Shown here: piece after piece, positions 1 through 11,320 of the stretch
Layout of the letters: each line of letters opens with the position of its first letter
Position numbering within the stretch: the stretch's first letter is position 1
Assembly (NCBI GenBank): GCA_963853835.1
Contig: OY970834.1
Span: 20,900,365 to 20,964,364, forward strand
Reading direction: 5' to 3'
Source of the DNA: Calendula officinalis
Taxonomy: Eukaryota > Streptophyta > Magnoliopsida > Asterales > Asteraceae
Length of the DNA stretch: 64,000 nt
The notes under the pieces: generated by a model
What the model was told of the DNA's origin: nothing
Database searches by the model: none
The model's input: only the letters and a program-made list of their open reading frames with translations
Program-made: the position numbers and the translations under genes

Positions 1-853
1 TTGATCACACTCTGATTTCGCACGGGGAACTGATCGTTGTTTCGGATGGTGATCAGATAGTGTAGTCAGGTAACTGAAATCCAAACAGAACAGATTCAGT
101 TACCCACAATCTGAAAAACTAATCTTCAGATTTTCATCTAACCATTTGTATTTTTGTCTTCATTTAATCTCTTTCAGTGGGGGATGTTTTCAGCGACCCA
201 ACATACTCTTTATTCTTTTTAGTTTTATGTTTCTTAAAATCTTGAATCTCTCTGCAATTTATTGGATTGTGATAGCAAATTTCCTTTATTGCATATTACA
301 CATTTAATTTTAGTAGTTTTTCATGTGCTTGCAAATTACCTTTGTTCCATTGATTGCATCCAATTTCTTTGATTTCCTCTTTTAATGAGATTTATAGTAT
401 TTTTCTTGCAAGCACATGCAGATGAATTTTTTGTTTCTTCATTTTTAAATATAAGATCATGAAACCTTTTGGGTTCTTCTTTAATGATTTCACATGTTGA
501 TGCTTCCACATCGTTATTGTTAGGTTACTTTATTCTTGGAGTTTTCTGAGTTATTTGTGTTTTCTTCACTTTGAAGATTTAAAGTTTTGTTTAGTTTTTC
601 TTCTATAAGTTCACTTAGTATTCTTTCTGATTTTACAGTTAGAGGCGGTATATAATGTGGTGGTGGTGGAACAGAATGATATCTAAAACGATGTTTAACT
701 TATTATGTATGTTGTTTATTACAAATTTCATCAATTAACTTTTTATGTATGTATGTTCTAGTAGGCATTCCTCTAGTTTAGATGTTGCTTTGTCTGCTTT
801 TGAAATTTCTTGAGCCCTCCCAAGATTGCTTGGATCAATTCTTTTTTGCAACT
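1..853 (-). pseudogene. Decayed C-terminal gag tail of old copia element F
   Basis: Minus-strand translation in changing frames gives acidic and lysine-rich helical segments (for example EISKADKATSKLEECLLEHT near 800-735, a proline-rich patch PPPPHYIPPL near 650-620, and a Cys-containing stretch CACKK near 420-400). They continue the coiled-coil tail that follows the zinc knuckle in the adjoining gag. Several frameshifts and stops break it. No protease, integrase or reverse transcriptase motif is visible. I infer it is the same element as 854-1573. The left limit is the window edge, so the element's pol and 3' LTR would lie outside. Confidence 0.5.
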
Positions 854-1573
854 TTATTCAGTGAGTTGATAGATTTTTACTTGTTCATAGTTAGCAATCA
901 CGCCACTGTACTCTCTTCTTCTGGTTTTATTTTTCATTAACTCGTTTGTAATTTCTTGTTTTTCTTTTTCGAGTAATTTAAATAATTCCATACATTCAAA
1001 CGTACAAGGTTTGGATTTTACCTCAATTTTAAGATCAGTGAATGCCATAAGAGCTTGATTTTTAGCTTCCTCTTCTATATGAAAGCTCCCGTCATATTCA
1101 AGACTATCTTGAGATTCCAAGGCAGAAGAACTTGATGAGTTCCCTTAGTTATACTTTCTTCTCTCGTCTGATTTGGCTCCATTGTTTGGGCATTCTTTCG
1201 TAAAGTGACCAAAATTACTATAGTTATAGCACTTTACCTTGGATTTATCAAATCTTGCCTTGTCTCCCTTGTTGACGTTGAATTCCTTCTTTCCAATTCT
1301 TTGGAGATATCTCTTTGCTCTAAGACTGAGCATGGTCATCTGACATTTTATATCAATATCTTCCAAGTCATCTTGGTTTATTTGTACTAGATCTTCACTA
1401 ATCAATACAATGGGCAGGTGACTAGCAGAGAAGGATTCTCTTGCAGCATCTTCTGATTCATGAGGTCGGTCGTATGAGCAACTTCCAGATGAGGTCTCTT
1501 AAAAACAAAAGAAGCATTGTTATATGAACTTTGAGGATTTTTATGGTTTACCTCTAATTCAAAGATCCCAATG
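854..1573 (-). pseudogene. Copia element F gag, distal half with zinc knuckle
   Basis: Minus-strand fragments carry a retroviral-type knuckle at about 1245-1165 that reads CYNYSNFGHFTKEC. The second cysteine of the C-X2-C-X4-H-X4-C motif is Tyr, so zinc binding is probably lost. Upstream residues (QMTMLSLRAKRYLQRIGKKE) are the linker usual before the copia gag knuckle. A coiled-coil acidic tail follows. The high-coordinate end, 1573, is the breakpoint made by element A1. The reading frame resumes at 37270 once A1 and one copy of the TCATT duplication are removed, which shows both halves were one gag. Stops separate the blocks, so it is a pseudogene. Confidence 0.75.
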
Positions 1574-1578
1574 TCATT
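1574..1578. repeat. Target-site duplication TCATT, left copy, of element A1
   Basis: TCATT directly precedes the LTR terminus TGTTAGG. The matching copy is 37265-37269, directly after the other LTR terminus (TTAACA). The pair shows that the two LTRs 35 kb apart belong to one insertion event. Confidence 0.9.
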
Positions 1579-2076
1579 TGTTAGGTCACAACAACCCTGG
1601 ATTGTTTGTATAATTGATATTATAATTAGACTTAAGACAACTAAAGTGATAAACACAATATTAGAGTCAAATGTATAATTCCACCTAGTGTGGCTTGTTG
1701 CGGAATAACAAGGCCACTGATCAATTACAAAATATATGAATGAAAGCTTAAATTGGTGAGTACTCCTTTGCCAAGTGATCTCTATTTATAGTGTTATAGA
1801 GATCTTACAAGTTAGGCAAGGAGTAGTACAAGGATTGGTAAAAGGAAAGTGACCGAGATCAAAGGGATTTGATCTGATCTGGTAAACAAGGAAATGTTTA
1901 CTCAGTCCTTGTACTCAGTATTGGATCTCAATACTGAGTTCCAATACTGAGTGTCCAAAACTGTCTACTCAGTATTGGACCGAGACTTAGCTAAATTATT
2001 CTACAAACTATTCTAAGCTAGTCTAGGTTGTCTTGTTATCCTAAGATCCCAAGGGGTAAAGCTTTATGCCTTAACA
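1579..2076 (-). repeat. A1 3' LTR
   Basis: It runs from TG to CA (on the plus strand TGTTAGG to TTAACA). Minus-strand TATAAATA lies near 1790. Upstream of it in U3 is a cluster of CAATACTGAGT / ACTCAGTATTG repeats (1912-1978). The LTR matches 36767-37264 closely and 25427-25925 less closely. Confidence 0.92.
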
Positions 2077-2089
2077 ATCTCCCCCTATC
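2077..2089 (-). other. A1 polypurine tract
   Basis: The minus strand reads ATAGGGGGAGATT directly against the LTR terminus, the usual plant copia polypurine tract. Its position fixes 1579-2076 as the 3' LTR of a minus-strand element. Confidence 0.85.
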
Positions 2090-2165
2090 TAATGATAACA
2101 AGACAATATTACAAAGAGAAGCAAAAATAAAAAAATAAAAAAATAAAGCTACAGAGTCTTCTTCT

Positions 2166-2815
2166 TCATTCTCTGCTAATGGCTTCATGCTCATCGAAGA
2201 CTTCTTGCTTGATGTGGACAAACTCATCTTTCTTTTTTAGTTCATCACTTCTGTTCCATAGAACAGCAATGATCTTCTTTCTGAACCAAGCAACCTCCTT
2301 CTTTGTGATCATCCATTTCAATGCAACCAGATGATTTAAGCGAGCTTTGGGAAAGTCTGCCTCTGTAATAAAGCATTCACTGTCCTCTGAGTCAGTATAC
2401 ATATATCCAGAGGTAGGATATACAGTGCTCTTTTTGTCCTGAAAGACAAGATTAGGAGGGACAATTTATTGGTTAAATACAACATAGGTATTGAGACATT
2501 CTAGTCTGTTGTTTTTATAAGCTTCAGTCAAGACATAAAATGTCCTATACTCTCCAGCATATAAGACTCTCTTTTCAAAGCACACTGCAGAGACAACACA
2601 TATTTCATCTAAGACGACTTGAGCTACAGCTCATCTAGAAGGAATTTCATTGATTAGTATTGTAATTTTGCTCCAATCCTGAAGCCCAATGTTCTGAATA
2701 TCATGAAGATAAATCTTCATTGGAGGACTAACTGGCCCAGTACAGGTAGTAACAATTGTTCCTTTGGCAGCCTCCACCGTTACACTGTTAACACCAATGT
2801 TTAGCCAGTATATGT
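2166..2815 (-). pseudogene. Distal part of the A-family non-pol ORF
   Basis: Two readable blocks, ending at 2166 in HEAISRE and stop, encode a soluble alpha/beta-looking segment (for example IYWLNIGVNSVTVEAAKG, TFYVLTEAYKNNRLECLNTY, CFITEADFPKARLNHLVALK). One stop near 2636 and one near 2470 interrupt it. It has no RT, RNase H or integrase motif. The frame joins the A2 coiled-coil region at 23296 when block D is removed, so it is the C-terminal part of one long ORF downstream of gag. Function is unknown. An extra ORF between pol and 3' LTR is known in some plant copia lineages, but I cannot assign this one. Confidence 0.6.
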
Positions 2816-3549
2816 TGAAGGATTTATGTGCACAGATAAGTACACGTGTCACTGGGTCCAATGTTATAAGGCACTAAAGGGTCACACCACTACACACCCA
2901 ATAATGGACAACCGAATAAAGTAAGTTGAGTGGAATAGTTAACTAGTTAAGTTAATTATAAAGAAGAGAATAAATAATAATAAGTTAATTATTATTTAAG
3001 AGGAAAGTTAAATATTAAGTTAAATATTTAACGGACAGTTAATTAATAGTTAATTAATTAACTAGTAATAGTCCAAGGGCTAAAAGAGACAAAAGGAAGT
3101 TTAATTATGATTTAATCCTAATTAAACTAGAAAGTCCTTAAATGTAACATTTATCCTTATAAATAAGAGGCTAGTGTTATGAGTTTAAGGCTAATCACTT
3201 TGTCACCACAAAACCCTAATCTCCTCTCCCTCTGTCTCTCGGCCGTGCGAACCGAGAACAAACCCCAAGGGGTTTCGACCGAACACACACACATACACGA
3301 GTTCTAGTGTGTTACTTTGTTGGTACAACGCGATCTTGCAGCGTGTCCAGGTGGTGCAGTAGAGGTGGATCATTCTTTAGCAATATAAAGGTAATGTTCT
3401 TCATCTTTTTCTTCTTGTGATCTCATTGACTAGTAGAGATCCGAGGATTGGTCGTTGGGGGTCTCTAGAAAGTCCGTTTTATAAAATTTCTGAGAGATCG
3501 TATGTAAGATTCAAGTTCCGCCATGTGAATCCTACAAAGTTTTCCTACA
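2816..3549 (+). repeat. D1 5' LTR
   Basis: It starts TGAAGGATTTATGTGCACAG and ends CCTACA one base before the primer-binding site. A TATA box is at 3158-3165. The first 20 bases match the start of the D2 LTR (minus strand, 8347 downward), but the 3' parts differ, so D1 and D2 are related families rather than copies. Confidence 0.75.
3158..3165 (+). promoter_or_regulatory. TATA box in D1 LTR
   Basis: TATAAATA is followed by AGAGGC. The D2 LTR has the same arrangement on the minus strand near 7785-7795. Confidence 0.5.
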
Positions 3550-3550
3550 G

Positions 3551-3562
3551 TGGTATCAAAGC
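3551..3562 (+). other. D1 primer-binding site
   Basis: TGGTATCAAAGC is one mismatch from the usual plant initiator-Met tRNA complement TGGTATCAGAGC. Confidence 0.75.
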
Positions 3563-5305
3563 TTCCTACTAATCTCAATGAGATTCGGTTGAGTTTCTTT
3601 TCGTCTAGAAAAGAACCCTAGAATTTTCGACCAAGAAAATTGTTCAAAGTTCTTGAATAATTGGATTGAATAGGGTTCTAGATAAAAAGAAATTAGGTTT
3701 CTTTTTCCCTCCTTTGTTTTTCGATTTTTTCGTACATATACATATATATTATTAAGTTTTTTTTTTTTTTTATCTTAGAAAGAAACTTAGTAAATTTAAT
3801 CCAAGAAAATTGTTCAAAGTTCTTGAACAATTGGATTGAATAGGTTTCAAGATGAAAAGAATTAAGTTTCTTTTTTGTCTAGTAAAACACCCTAGAAAAA
3901 TTAGTCCAAGTAATTGATTAACCAAGATTTGGTGAATCATTGGACAAATTAGGCTTTATACAAAATAAGGAAAGTTGTGTTATTCTTGGTATTAGAATAA
4001 CCCAAATATATATTATACTTATTTATTTGTTGTTATTATTATTACCGTAAATAAAAAAAGAAAGAGACAAGGGGTTCGACCGAACCGAGCAAGACCGAGC
4101 CACGGTCGAACTAGGGTTCGGACGAGCGGGTTCGGAAAAACTAATCGGACCGAGTCTCGGTTTGGTCTTTTTTCGTTTTTTGATCCAGTTTCGTTTACCC
4201 AAGGCTCTTTTTCGGGCATATGGGTACACGGGATCAAATCGGGTGTCAAAAAAAAATTTTTTTTTTTACTCTTTTGATAAGTTTTCTTATTGTCGACTAT
4301 AATAATAAAGTTAATAACATTTAAATCAAAATTGATTTTAAAGTCTATTAAAATCAAGATAATTTCGAAATCAAGGGGGAAATAACCCAAAAGTCGTGAC
4401 ATTGTGTTTATTTTAAAAATGGGTTCCGAAATTTTTTTTATTTTTTTTCGGATTTTATTTATTTATTAAAATTAAACAAAACACAAAACCAAGTCTTTGG
4501 GATTATGACATAAGCAATTTTAAATAATTGCATGTATTTATTTTATTTCTTTAATTTACCTTATTTGAAATAAAAAGATGGTGATTATAAACAATTTGTT
4601 TAGAAAACCAAGGCATAAATTAATAATGGTAATTATAAACAAGTTTGTTTAGAAAATCAAGTTTTAAATTGTAATGACGATATAAACAGTTAGTTTATAA
4701 TACCAAGTTTTAAAAGGCAAAATTAAAAGTGGGATTTATAAACAAGTTCATGTTTATAAAAACCAAGTAATTTTTTAAAAGTTTTAAAAACAGGCTAACG
4801 TTTTTCGTACAAAGAAAAATCCTTTTTAGAAAATCTTAGATTAGAGTGCAACCCACCTAATGGAACACCTCACTTGTTCAACGATATTCAAATTGTAAGG
4901 AGAAAGAACCTTAGATGTGGATTCAAATCATTGCGAGTGTTAGGGTGCGTAGGGTCTTGTGATAATCGGGAGTCCCGACGCAAGGCATCGCACTGTCTTA
5001 GGTGGTACGATCTATTTTGGTGATAATCGGGAGTCCCGGCCCAAAATGCACTAGAGGGATTAAAACATGTACAAGTTTGTTGTTCAACTTGATATCCTGA
5101 ACATCTAGGAATCGTTTCTAGTTCAAGAGGCGATCGGTATGGCTATACCTACCAGAAATAGCGTGGCTCTAATGGGAAGTTCCCAAACCTTGCATTAGAG
5201 GGCGTGAAATATGGATCCTAGTCTAACTATTATTCTTAAAAGGTAATAATGTTAGAAGTTATTTATTTATCTAATCATACTAACCGTTTTTTGTTTTTCT
5301 TATAG
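3563..5305 (+). other. D1 long untranslated leader with paired hairpin motif
   Basis: About 1.7 kb, AT-rich, with no credible ORF. It holds two copies of GTGATAATCGGGAGTCCCG (4959-4977 and 5020-5038). Each contains the inverted repeat CGGGA-G-TCCCG. The segment 4850-5040 is conserved on the minus strand in D2 (22814-23015), though most leader sequence around it has diverged. A packaging, dimerisation or translation role is possible; none is shown. Confidence 0.6.
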
Positions 5306-5953
5306 ATGTCTGTGTTGTTAGAAATTCCGTTTTACTCACCGATTGAATCGCAAAGGCTCATCACTGGAAAATGGAAGCTTACTGGTCCAAACTACAAAGT
5401 TTGGAATGTGCATTTTAGGAACTTCCTAAAGGCACAAGATCTACTGTACGTGATAGATGAGGTGCCCAAGGGACAAGCAGGGCAAGATGCCCAGGATGAT
5501 GAGATTGACGCTTATTATTAGTATCTGGCATATGAATCACAAGTTATGTCGATTCTCATTCTTACTTCATTATCAGAGCTTACTGATAATCTACGTAAGA
5601 AAGCATGCTATGAGTTTGTCTATTATCTTGAGGAAACATTTAAAGATATTACTGAAGAAAGTAAGCAGTTCATTTTGCAAGAAATCTTTTCGTCAAAGAT
5701 AAAGGATGATCAACCATTGAGTGACCATCTTATTAACATAAGAAGGTTTCTAGATTGTCTCACCCTGGTTACTGGCACATCAAACCAGCAAGAACAAGTC
5801 TTGTTCTTGTTTGGATCTCTCACTCAATACTATCAGGATAAGGTAGTACGTTTAGTTGGGAATTTTGATTTGACTATCGCAGGTCTACACGAGAATCTCT
5901 TGTGTATACGCGATGTTCAAAGGCTAGTGGAAGAATCTCTCCCTGAGATTTAG
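5306..5953 (+). pseudogene. D1 copia gag
   Basis: It starts at ATG 5306 just after the leader. It reads as a plant copia gag of the UBN2 type: LTGPNYKVWNVHFRNFLKA near the N-terminus, then helical segments (KDDQPLSDHLINIRRFLDCL) and the C-terminal DVQRLVEESLPEI. In-frame TAG codons at 5519-5521 and 5951-5953 interrupt it. Gag and the downstream protease-integrase share one frame with no frameshift, so the element originally had a single gag-pol ORF. Confidence 0.8.
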
Positions 5954-7225
5954 CAGGATGATTTCGATGATTGGTTGAAGAACTTTGCTGATTTGTGTTG
6001 CCCAACTTGTGGCAGCAAGGATATTTGCGAGCACACATCCGATGTGGGACTGTTGGACACTGAATTTTTCAGTGATTCAGGTATCTTTATGATTGATTGT
6101 CTCGTTACTTCTAGTGAATCCTGGGTATTGGATACCGGATGTGGTCATCACATTTGCAATCACTTGCAGGGATTTAAGAAGAACAGGAGGCTGGGACGAG
6201 GGGATGTTGAACTACGAGTAGGCGAAGGTTCCAAGGTTGGAGCCGAAGCCGTAGGAACATATCTTCTCAAGTTGCCTTCAGGAAGAGTCTTGGAACTTAA
6301 AGATTGTTATTATGTTCCTAGACTTATTAAAAATGTTATTTCATTTGATTTACTTATAGACAATGGTTTTTATTATGAGTTTTGTGGAAAAACAATTTCA
6401 TGTTTAAAAGACGATATTTTATATTTTAAAGCTAACTCTCATAATGGTCTATATACGTTAAATCTAAATAACATAGAACGAGACATTTATCATATAAGTA
6501 AAAGATCCAAGAGTAACTTGAATCAAACTTATATTTGGCATTGTCATTTAGGTCATATAAACGAGACTCGCATTAAGAAGCTCCACGATGATGGAATTCT
6601 AGAACCATTTGATTTGGAATCATATGCCATATGTGAATCATGTTTATCTGGCAAAATGACAAAAGACCCTTTCAACCATTTCAATGAAAGGGCAGGCGAG
6701 TTGTTAGGGATTATACACACTGATGTGTGTGGACCCTTTACTCCAGAAGCCAGAGGTGGATACCGCTACTTCATTACCTTTACTGACAACTTCAGTAGGT
6801 ATGGTTATGTCTTTCTTATGAGACTAAAGTCTAAGAGCTTTGACAAATTCAAAGAATATCAGAGGGAAGTAGAAAACCAACTGGGTAAGAAAATAAAGTC
6901 ACTTTGGTCAGATCTACGTGGCGAATATTTGAGCCAAGAGTTCGACGATCATTTGAAAGAATGTGGGATTGTTTCACAACTCACACCTCCGTATACACCT
7001 CAGATGAATGGTGTATCAGAATGGAGAAATCGCACCTTGTCGGACATGGTACGTTCAATGATGTGTCGCGCCCCACTACCACTATCATTTTGGGGACATG
7101 CACTTGAGACTGCAGCATTCACACTGAATAGGGTTCCGACCAAGTCAGTAGAAGAGACTCCCTTTGAGCACTGGACGGGGAGAAAGCCAAGATTGTCTTT
7201 TCTCAAGATTTGGGGTTGTGAAGCA
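5954..7225 (+). pseudogene. D1 copia protease and integrase, truncated
   Basis: In order: a Cys-rich segment CCPTCGSKDICEH; an aspartic protease site WVLDTGCGHHICN; the pre-integrase zinc-binding segment with IWHCHLGH and CESCLSGKMTK; and the integrase core with HTDVCGPF, the second Asp in SLWSDLRGEY and Glu in GVSEWRNRTL, so D, D and E remain. It ends at FLKIWGCEA, where D2 begins (TGAAGG at 7226). Reverse transcriptase and RNase H are absent. It is open across this stretch but truncated and preceded by two stops. Confidence 0.88.
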
Positions 7226-8347
7226 TGAAGGGTTTCATTAACACTGATTGACCACATGGGTCAACCTCCTAGTCATTTGGTTCAAACCATACTGGTCAAG
7301 AACATGAACTTGTTCTTGACCGGTTAAGACCAACTAGCTGATTTAATCCCTAAATGCGGAACTGAGATTAAACCTAATCCTTAAACCCTAAAGGATTGGG
7401 ATGTTGGAGATCTAGATTAGATTACGAATGGAAGAAACCTTGTACGAAAAACTCGAACACCCACATACCCTTGTGGTATTCGACGAACACCAAGAACCCT
7501 AGGGTTCTTGGGTTCGAGTTCGGCCAAGAGGGAGAAGGGAGAAAAGGGTTTCCCAAAACATACCTTGTTGTTTGCTTAAGATAGATCCACTGATGATGAA
7601 CAAATCGAGTGATCTTCTAGTTGATCCTTGTAATGATCTTGGATCTTCAAGACTTGAAGAACACGAAGAACACGAAGAACGAAGAACACCAAGACTTGGT
7701 GTCTTGCTCTATTCGGCCGAACAAGGGAGAGGCAAGGCGAAAGAATTCGTGTGATGTGCAAGGGGTTCTAGGGTTACCCTAAGCCTCTTATTTATAGATA
7801 AATAAGTTGCGCTTAGGACACTCTAGTTTAATTAATATCTATTCTTTAATTAAACTTTCCTTTTTACGTTTCCTTTCCTTATAGTTTATTTGTCTTTTAT
7901 TATTGCACTTAACTATTAAATGTCTAGTATTTATACACTAATAATTCGGTACCCATATACACGAATTATATACTTGTATTTATACTTTTAATAATTAGTT
8001 ATATGATAACCTTTATATAATTTATACAATAATATTATCCAATTACCATATGATTTAATTACTTTAAATCATATTATGGATAATCTATAATTAACACATT
8101 GTATATTTACTCAACTAGTAAATGTACAAATACTTGTATTAATTAGTTACATAAACTAATCTAGTAATAAGTCAAACTTGACTTAATACTTAACTTGATT
8201 CATAAATGAGTATTATGAATCAATCCTCTTCCAAGTATCATTACATATCTTACTCGTATTACATGCACTCACCGGTGTGACCCTTAAGTGTTTCGTAGGC
8301 ATGGATGTATCATCATAGGTTGACTAACTGTGCACATAAATCCTTCA
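7226..8347 (-). repeat. D2 3' LTR
   Basis: The termini form the inverted pair TGAAGG / CCTTCA. Its low end abuts the broken D1 integrase and its high end abuts a purine tract. The first bases match the D1 LTR start. It includes the opposed segments GGTCAAGAACATGAAC and GTTCTTGACCGG near 7284-7322, able to form a hairpin, and GAACAC repeats near 7660-7690. Confidence 0.7.
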
Positions 8348-8360
8348 GACTCCCACTTGT
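8348..8360 (-). other. D2 polypurine tract
   Basis: The minus strand reads ACAAGTGGGAGTC directly before the LTR start, a copia-like tract. Confidence 0.6.
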
Positions 8361-10855
8361 GCAAGTTTGTAACATTTATCTTAATGATACGAGATACAGT
8401 GGCCTTCTAGATGGGCATGTAGGTAACCAACCCCATAAAAACAGCTTACGTAACCCAGGTATAGTTTTGAAAAACTCTTTAATAGCGTCTCCTAGTAAAG
8501 AACACTCTGTCTCTACTTCTTAGGCAACTATGTTAGGTTTATCCCTTGCAGCACGATATTTGTGATAACGAATACGAGCATGCTAGAAAATATCAACTCC
8601 TGTATTCGAAATCATTTAATGACTTCTTGATTCAAACTGTTGTGATAAACGACAAAGAACAAATCAGTTCGTTTGGGCATGGCCATGCACTTTCCAGTTA
8701 TCTCATCATGTCAAAGGACCCATAAATATCTCTCCTAAAAAGGAGGTGCAATTGCCATCCTGTTATATTTCGATTCAAAATACAAATTCCTTTGTACCCT
8801 GTAAGGCCTCGTATGACATCCATATTTCAGAATTGTCTAAGACGAACCAAAGTACATTAGTCAATGTATCCCAAACCAAATACCTCAGGCTTAAGGACAA
8901 TCCTAGTGAATAATACTTTTGAACTTTTCAACCACGAAGTATTATCACGGTGGTCAATCAAATATTCGTCGAGCTCCAACAGAATATCACCGATATTTGG
9001 TTTACACAAAACTTGTGTAGCTATCTTCGAAGAACTTCGAATCTACCACCAAATACCGCGATGACGTTAACGTCCCATCGAGGTTCCCACCAAGACGAGT
9101 AGTCACGAATTTCTATCTTTTTGAATAAATAGACTTTTATTCATGGATGATTGTAGAACATACAAATTCTGAATAACAATGATACTAACTCATGTACTAT
9201 TCCTCACTGGACATAGATACTGAATTATTACTGGATCATTACTTATTCTTTGCGTTTGTGTTGATTGCTCAATGACTCCTTAATTGTAACTTTTATCACT
9301 AATTACAATTAGTCATTTCTATTAAACTAAAGACATAAGATGAGTATTTACGAATACTATTACTTTTGTCTTTGCTAGATATTGTTCGTGCAACATTTAG
9401 AACATATTCTAGTCTTGCCTTTTTATATGATTCGGTAAACATAGGAGGATTGGAAAATTACTCCTTTAGTTTCTTGAATCTATAAAACTTGCCTTGTAAC
9501 TAAATCTCTTTTAGCTACTTGATTTGTAGATACTCTTACTAGTTAAAGAAATTTCCTTAAAGGATTAACTTGTTCACTGGAATGTGAACATCCTATTAGA
9601 TATGCAATAATTAATCACAAGACTTGTGATCACGCTATTAGACTTGCAATAATCTAATTAATGATCATTTATTTCTCTTAACTCTTTGGCTAACGACTTC
9701 GTAACTTCTTGTTATTAATGTTCTAACTAACTTACTATATTCATTAGTACCTCTAGTGAATATTTTGTCATAGCTCCCACTAAATTTTATGGAAATAAGC
9801 ATTACTTAAACTACTACTTTTGACCTAGTCAAAAATTATAGATTAACCCTTTAAGAATTAATCAATTATCAAAGTCATCCTTCGGATTTGCGAATATCCA
9901 ACATTCCTGATAAGGGAATCATGACTCTCATTGATTACTGTATCTATCAAGTATAAGAAACTTGAAACGATACTTCCAATTCTTAAGTGTATTAGTATGT
10001 TTTAAGAATCTTATTTAATGCCAAAGTCATTTCTTGGATTTCTCATATATCCATTATTCCTATTAGGGAATTATGACTTGATTAAATATTGTATTTATTA
10101 CAAGTAAAAAAGACTTGCAACAATACCTTTTAATTCTTAAATACTTTAATATAGTTTGTCCCTTTTAAGAGTTCATTTAATGTCTAAGTCATTTCACTTG
10201 GATTTTGCGAATATCCTATTAAGGAACTATAACCTCATTAAATTCCTTTATTACAAGTGTAAAAGACTTGTAATCATACTCTTTAAAGTCTATCTTGATT
10301 ATATCCAATATAATCATACTATATTAATACTAATATTTAAAACGTACTATCATAAGTAACCATTACTTAAGATGTTTTAAACGAGTTCAATGTACTTTGA
10401 ACTTTATGCTTTCCATAAAATCTCTTAAATACTTTAGAAGAAACTTCTAGTTCTAGTATCTAAGTATTTGAGCTATCTAAAACATTATTTATCATACAAC
10501 AATCAAACAAGTATAAAACATGAAATATAAAGTAAATCAAAACTTGACTTACAATCTAGTCATAAACCTTGACTAGTGTAATTATCACACATGCACACAA
10601 TATAATTCAACCATGGATTCGAATTTATTAAAACCAAAAACTTTGTTTTAACATAAAAATAAAATGATTATTCAAACAATAAAATAAAATTGTTGTTACT
10701 GAATCCATAAAAATACTGAATTATAAAATCTTGGTGCTCGTGGGATCATTACTATCTCATGCAGGCCATCTTCACTTTCCATCATCTCTTGCAATAAAGG
10801 ATTGCAAAAGTTGAGTTACTCGAAATAAACTTTACAATCGTCTTGAAGTGAATGT
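8361..10855 (-). other. D2 3' internal region, AT-rich, no recognisable pol
   Basis: This stretch lies between the D2 gag and 3' LTR, where pol should be. On both strands I see only short broken frames and no RT, RNase H or integrase motif. It is rich in TTAATTAA-like sequence and contains a diverged tandem repeat (9863-10305). D2 was probably already non-autonomous, or its pol was replaced by noncoding DNA. Confidence 0.5.
9863..10305. repeat. Three diverged tandem units of about 125-160 bp
   Basis: Each unit begins with AAGTCAT..TTGGATTT, then a segment like TTAGGGAATTATGACT, then ACAAGT..AAAGACTTG, then an AATTCTTAA-like run. Units are roughly 9863-10019, 10020-10181 and 10182-10305; the last is shortened. 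Confidence 0.6.
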
Positions 10856-11315
10856 CTAGAAGTTGGTCAAGTCAACTGAGGAGCTTGCATTGCCTCCTAC
10901 CCTTTGACCCTTGCCACAACCAAGACACCGTTTCTCGGTCCTTGTCTTGTTTGGTTTTACCTTCTTGACCTTTTGTTTGACTCCATTACCCTTGGGCATG
11001 TCTTGGCTGAGATCGATTTTACCCTTTCCCTTTCCACTGCGCCTCTTTCTCTTTTCACTACCATCATCAGTTACTACAAGATCATTCTTAAACATGGTCC
11101 CCAAAACCCAACTCATTAGTCTTGAGCATGGAATGTAGCTCATCAATGGATTGCTCCATGTTATGCATGTTGTAGTTGACTACATAAGGCTTATAGTCAT
11201 CTGACAACGAGTTGAGTATCATTACTGTTGCTAACGGCAACGATATTGGGTGTCCTAGCCTTTTCAAGACGATCCATGTGCTCTTTCATTTTCATGACGT
11301 GAGCACTTACTGATG
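10856..11315 (-). pseudogene. D2 copia gag, C-terminal part
   Basis: The minus strand carries VSAHVMKMKEHMDRLEKA-like sequence (11320-11255), then a region encoding a basic segment with KRKRRSGKGKGKIDLS and KVKKVKPNKTRTEKRCLGCGK, typical of the basic stretch before a copia gag knuckle. It is broken by frameshifts. At 11316-11320 (ATCCC) element E interrupts it; the gag N-terminal part resumes at 22260. Confidence 0.7.
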
Positions 11316-11320
11316 ATCCC

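Noticed and set aside
4019..4402. 127-codon minus-strand ORF in D1 leader
   Set aside because: Low-complexity, antisense to the element, no homologous pattern in D2.
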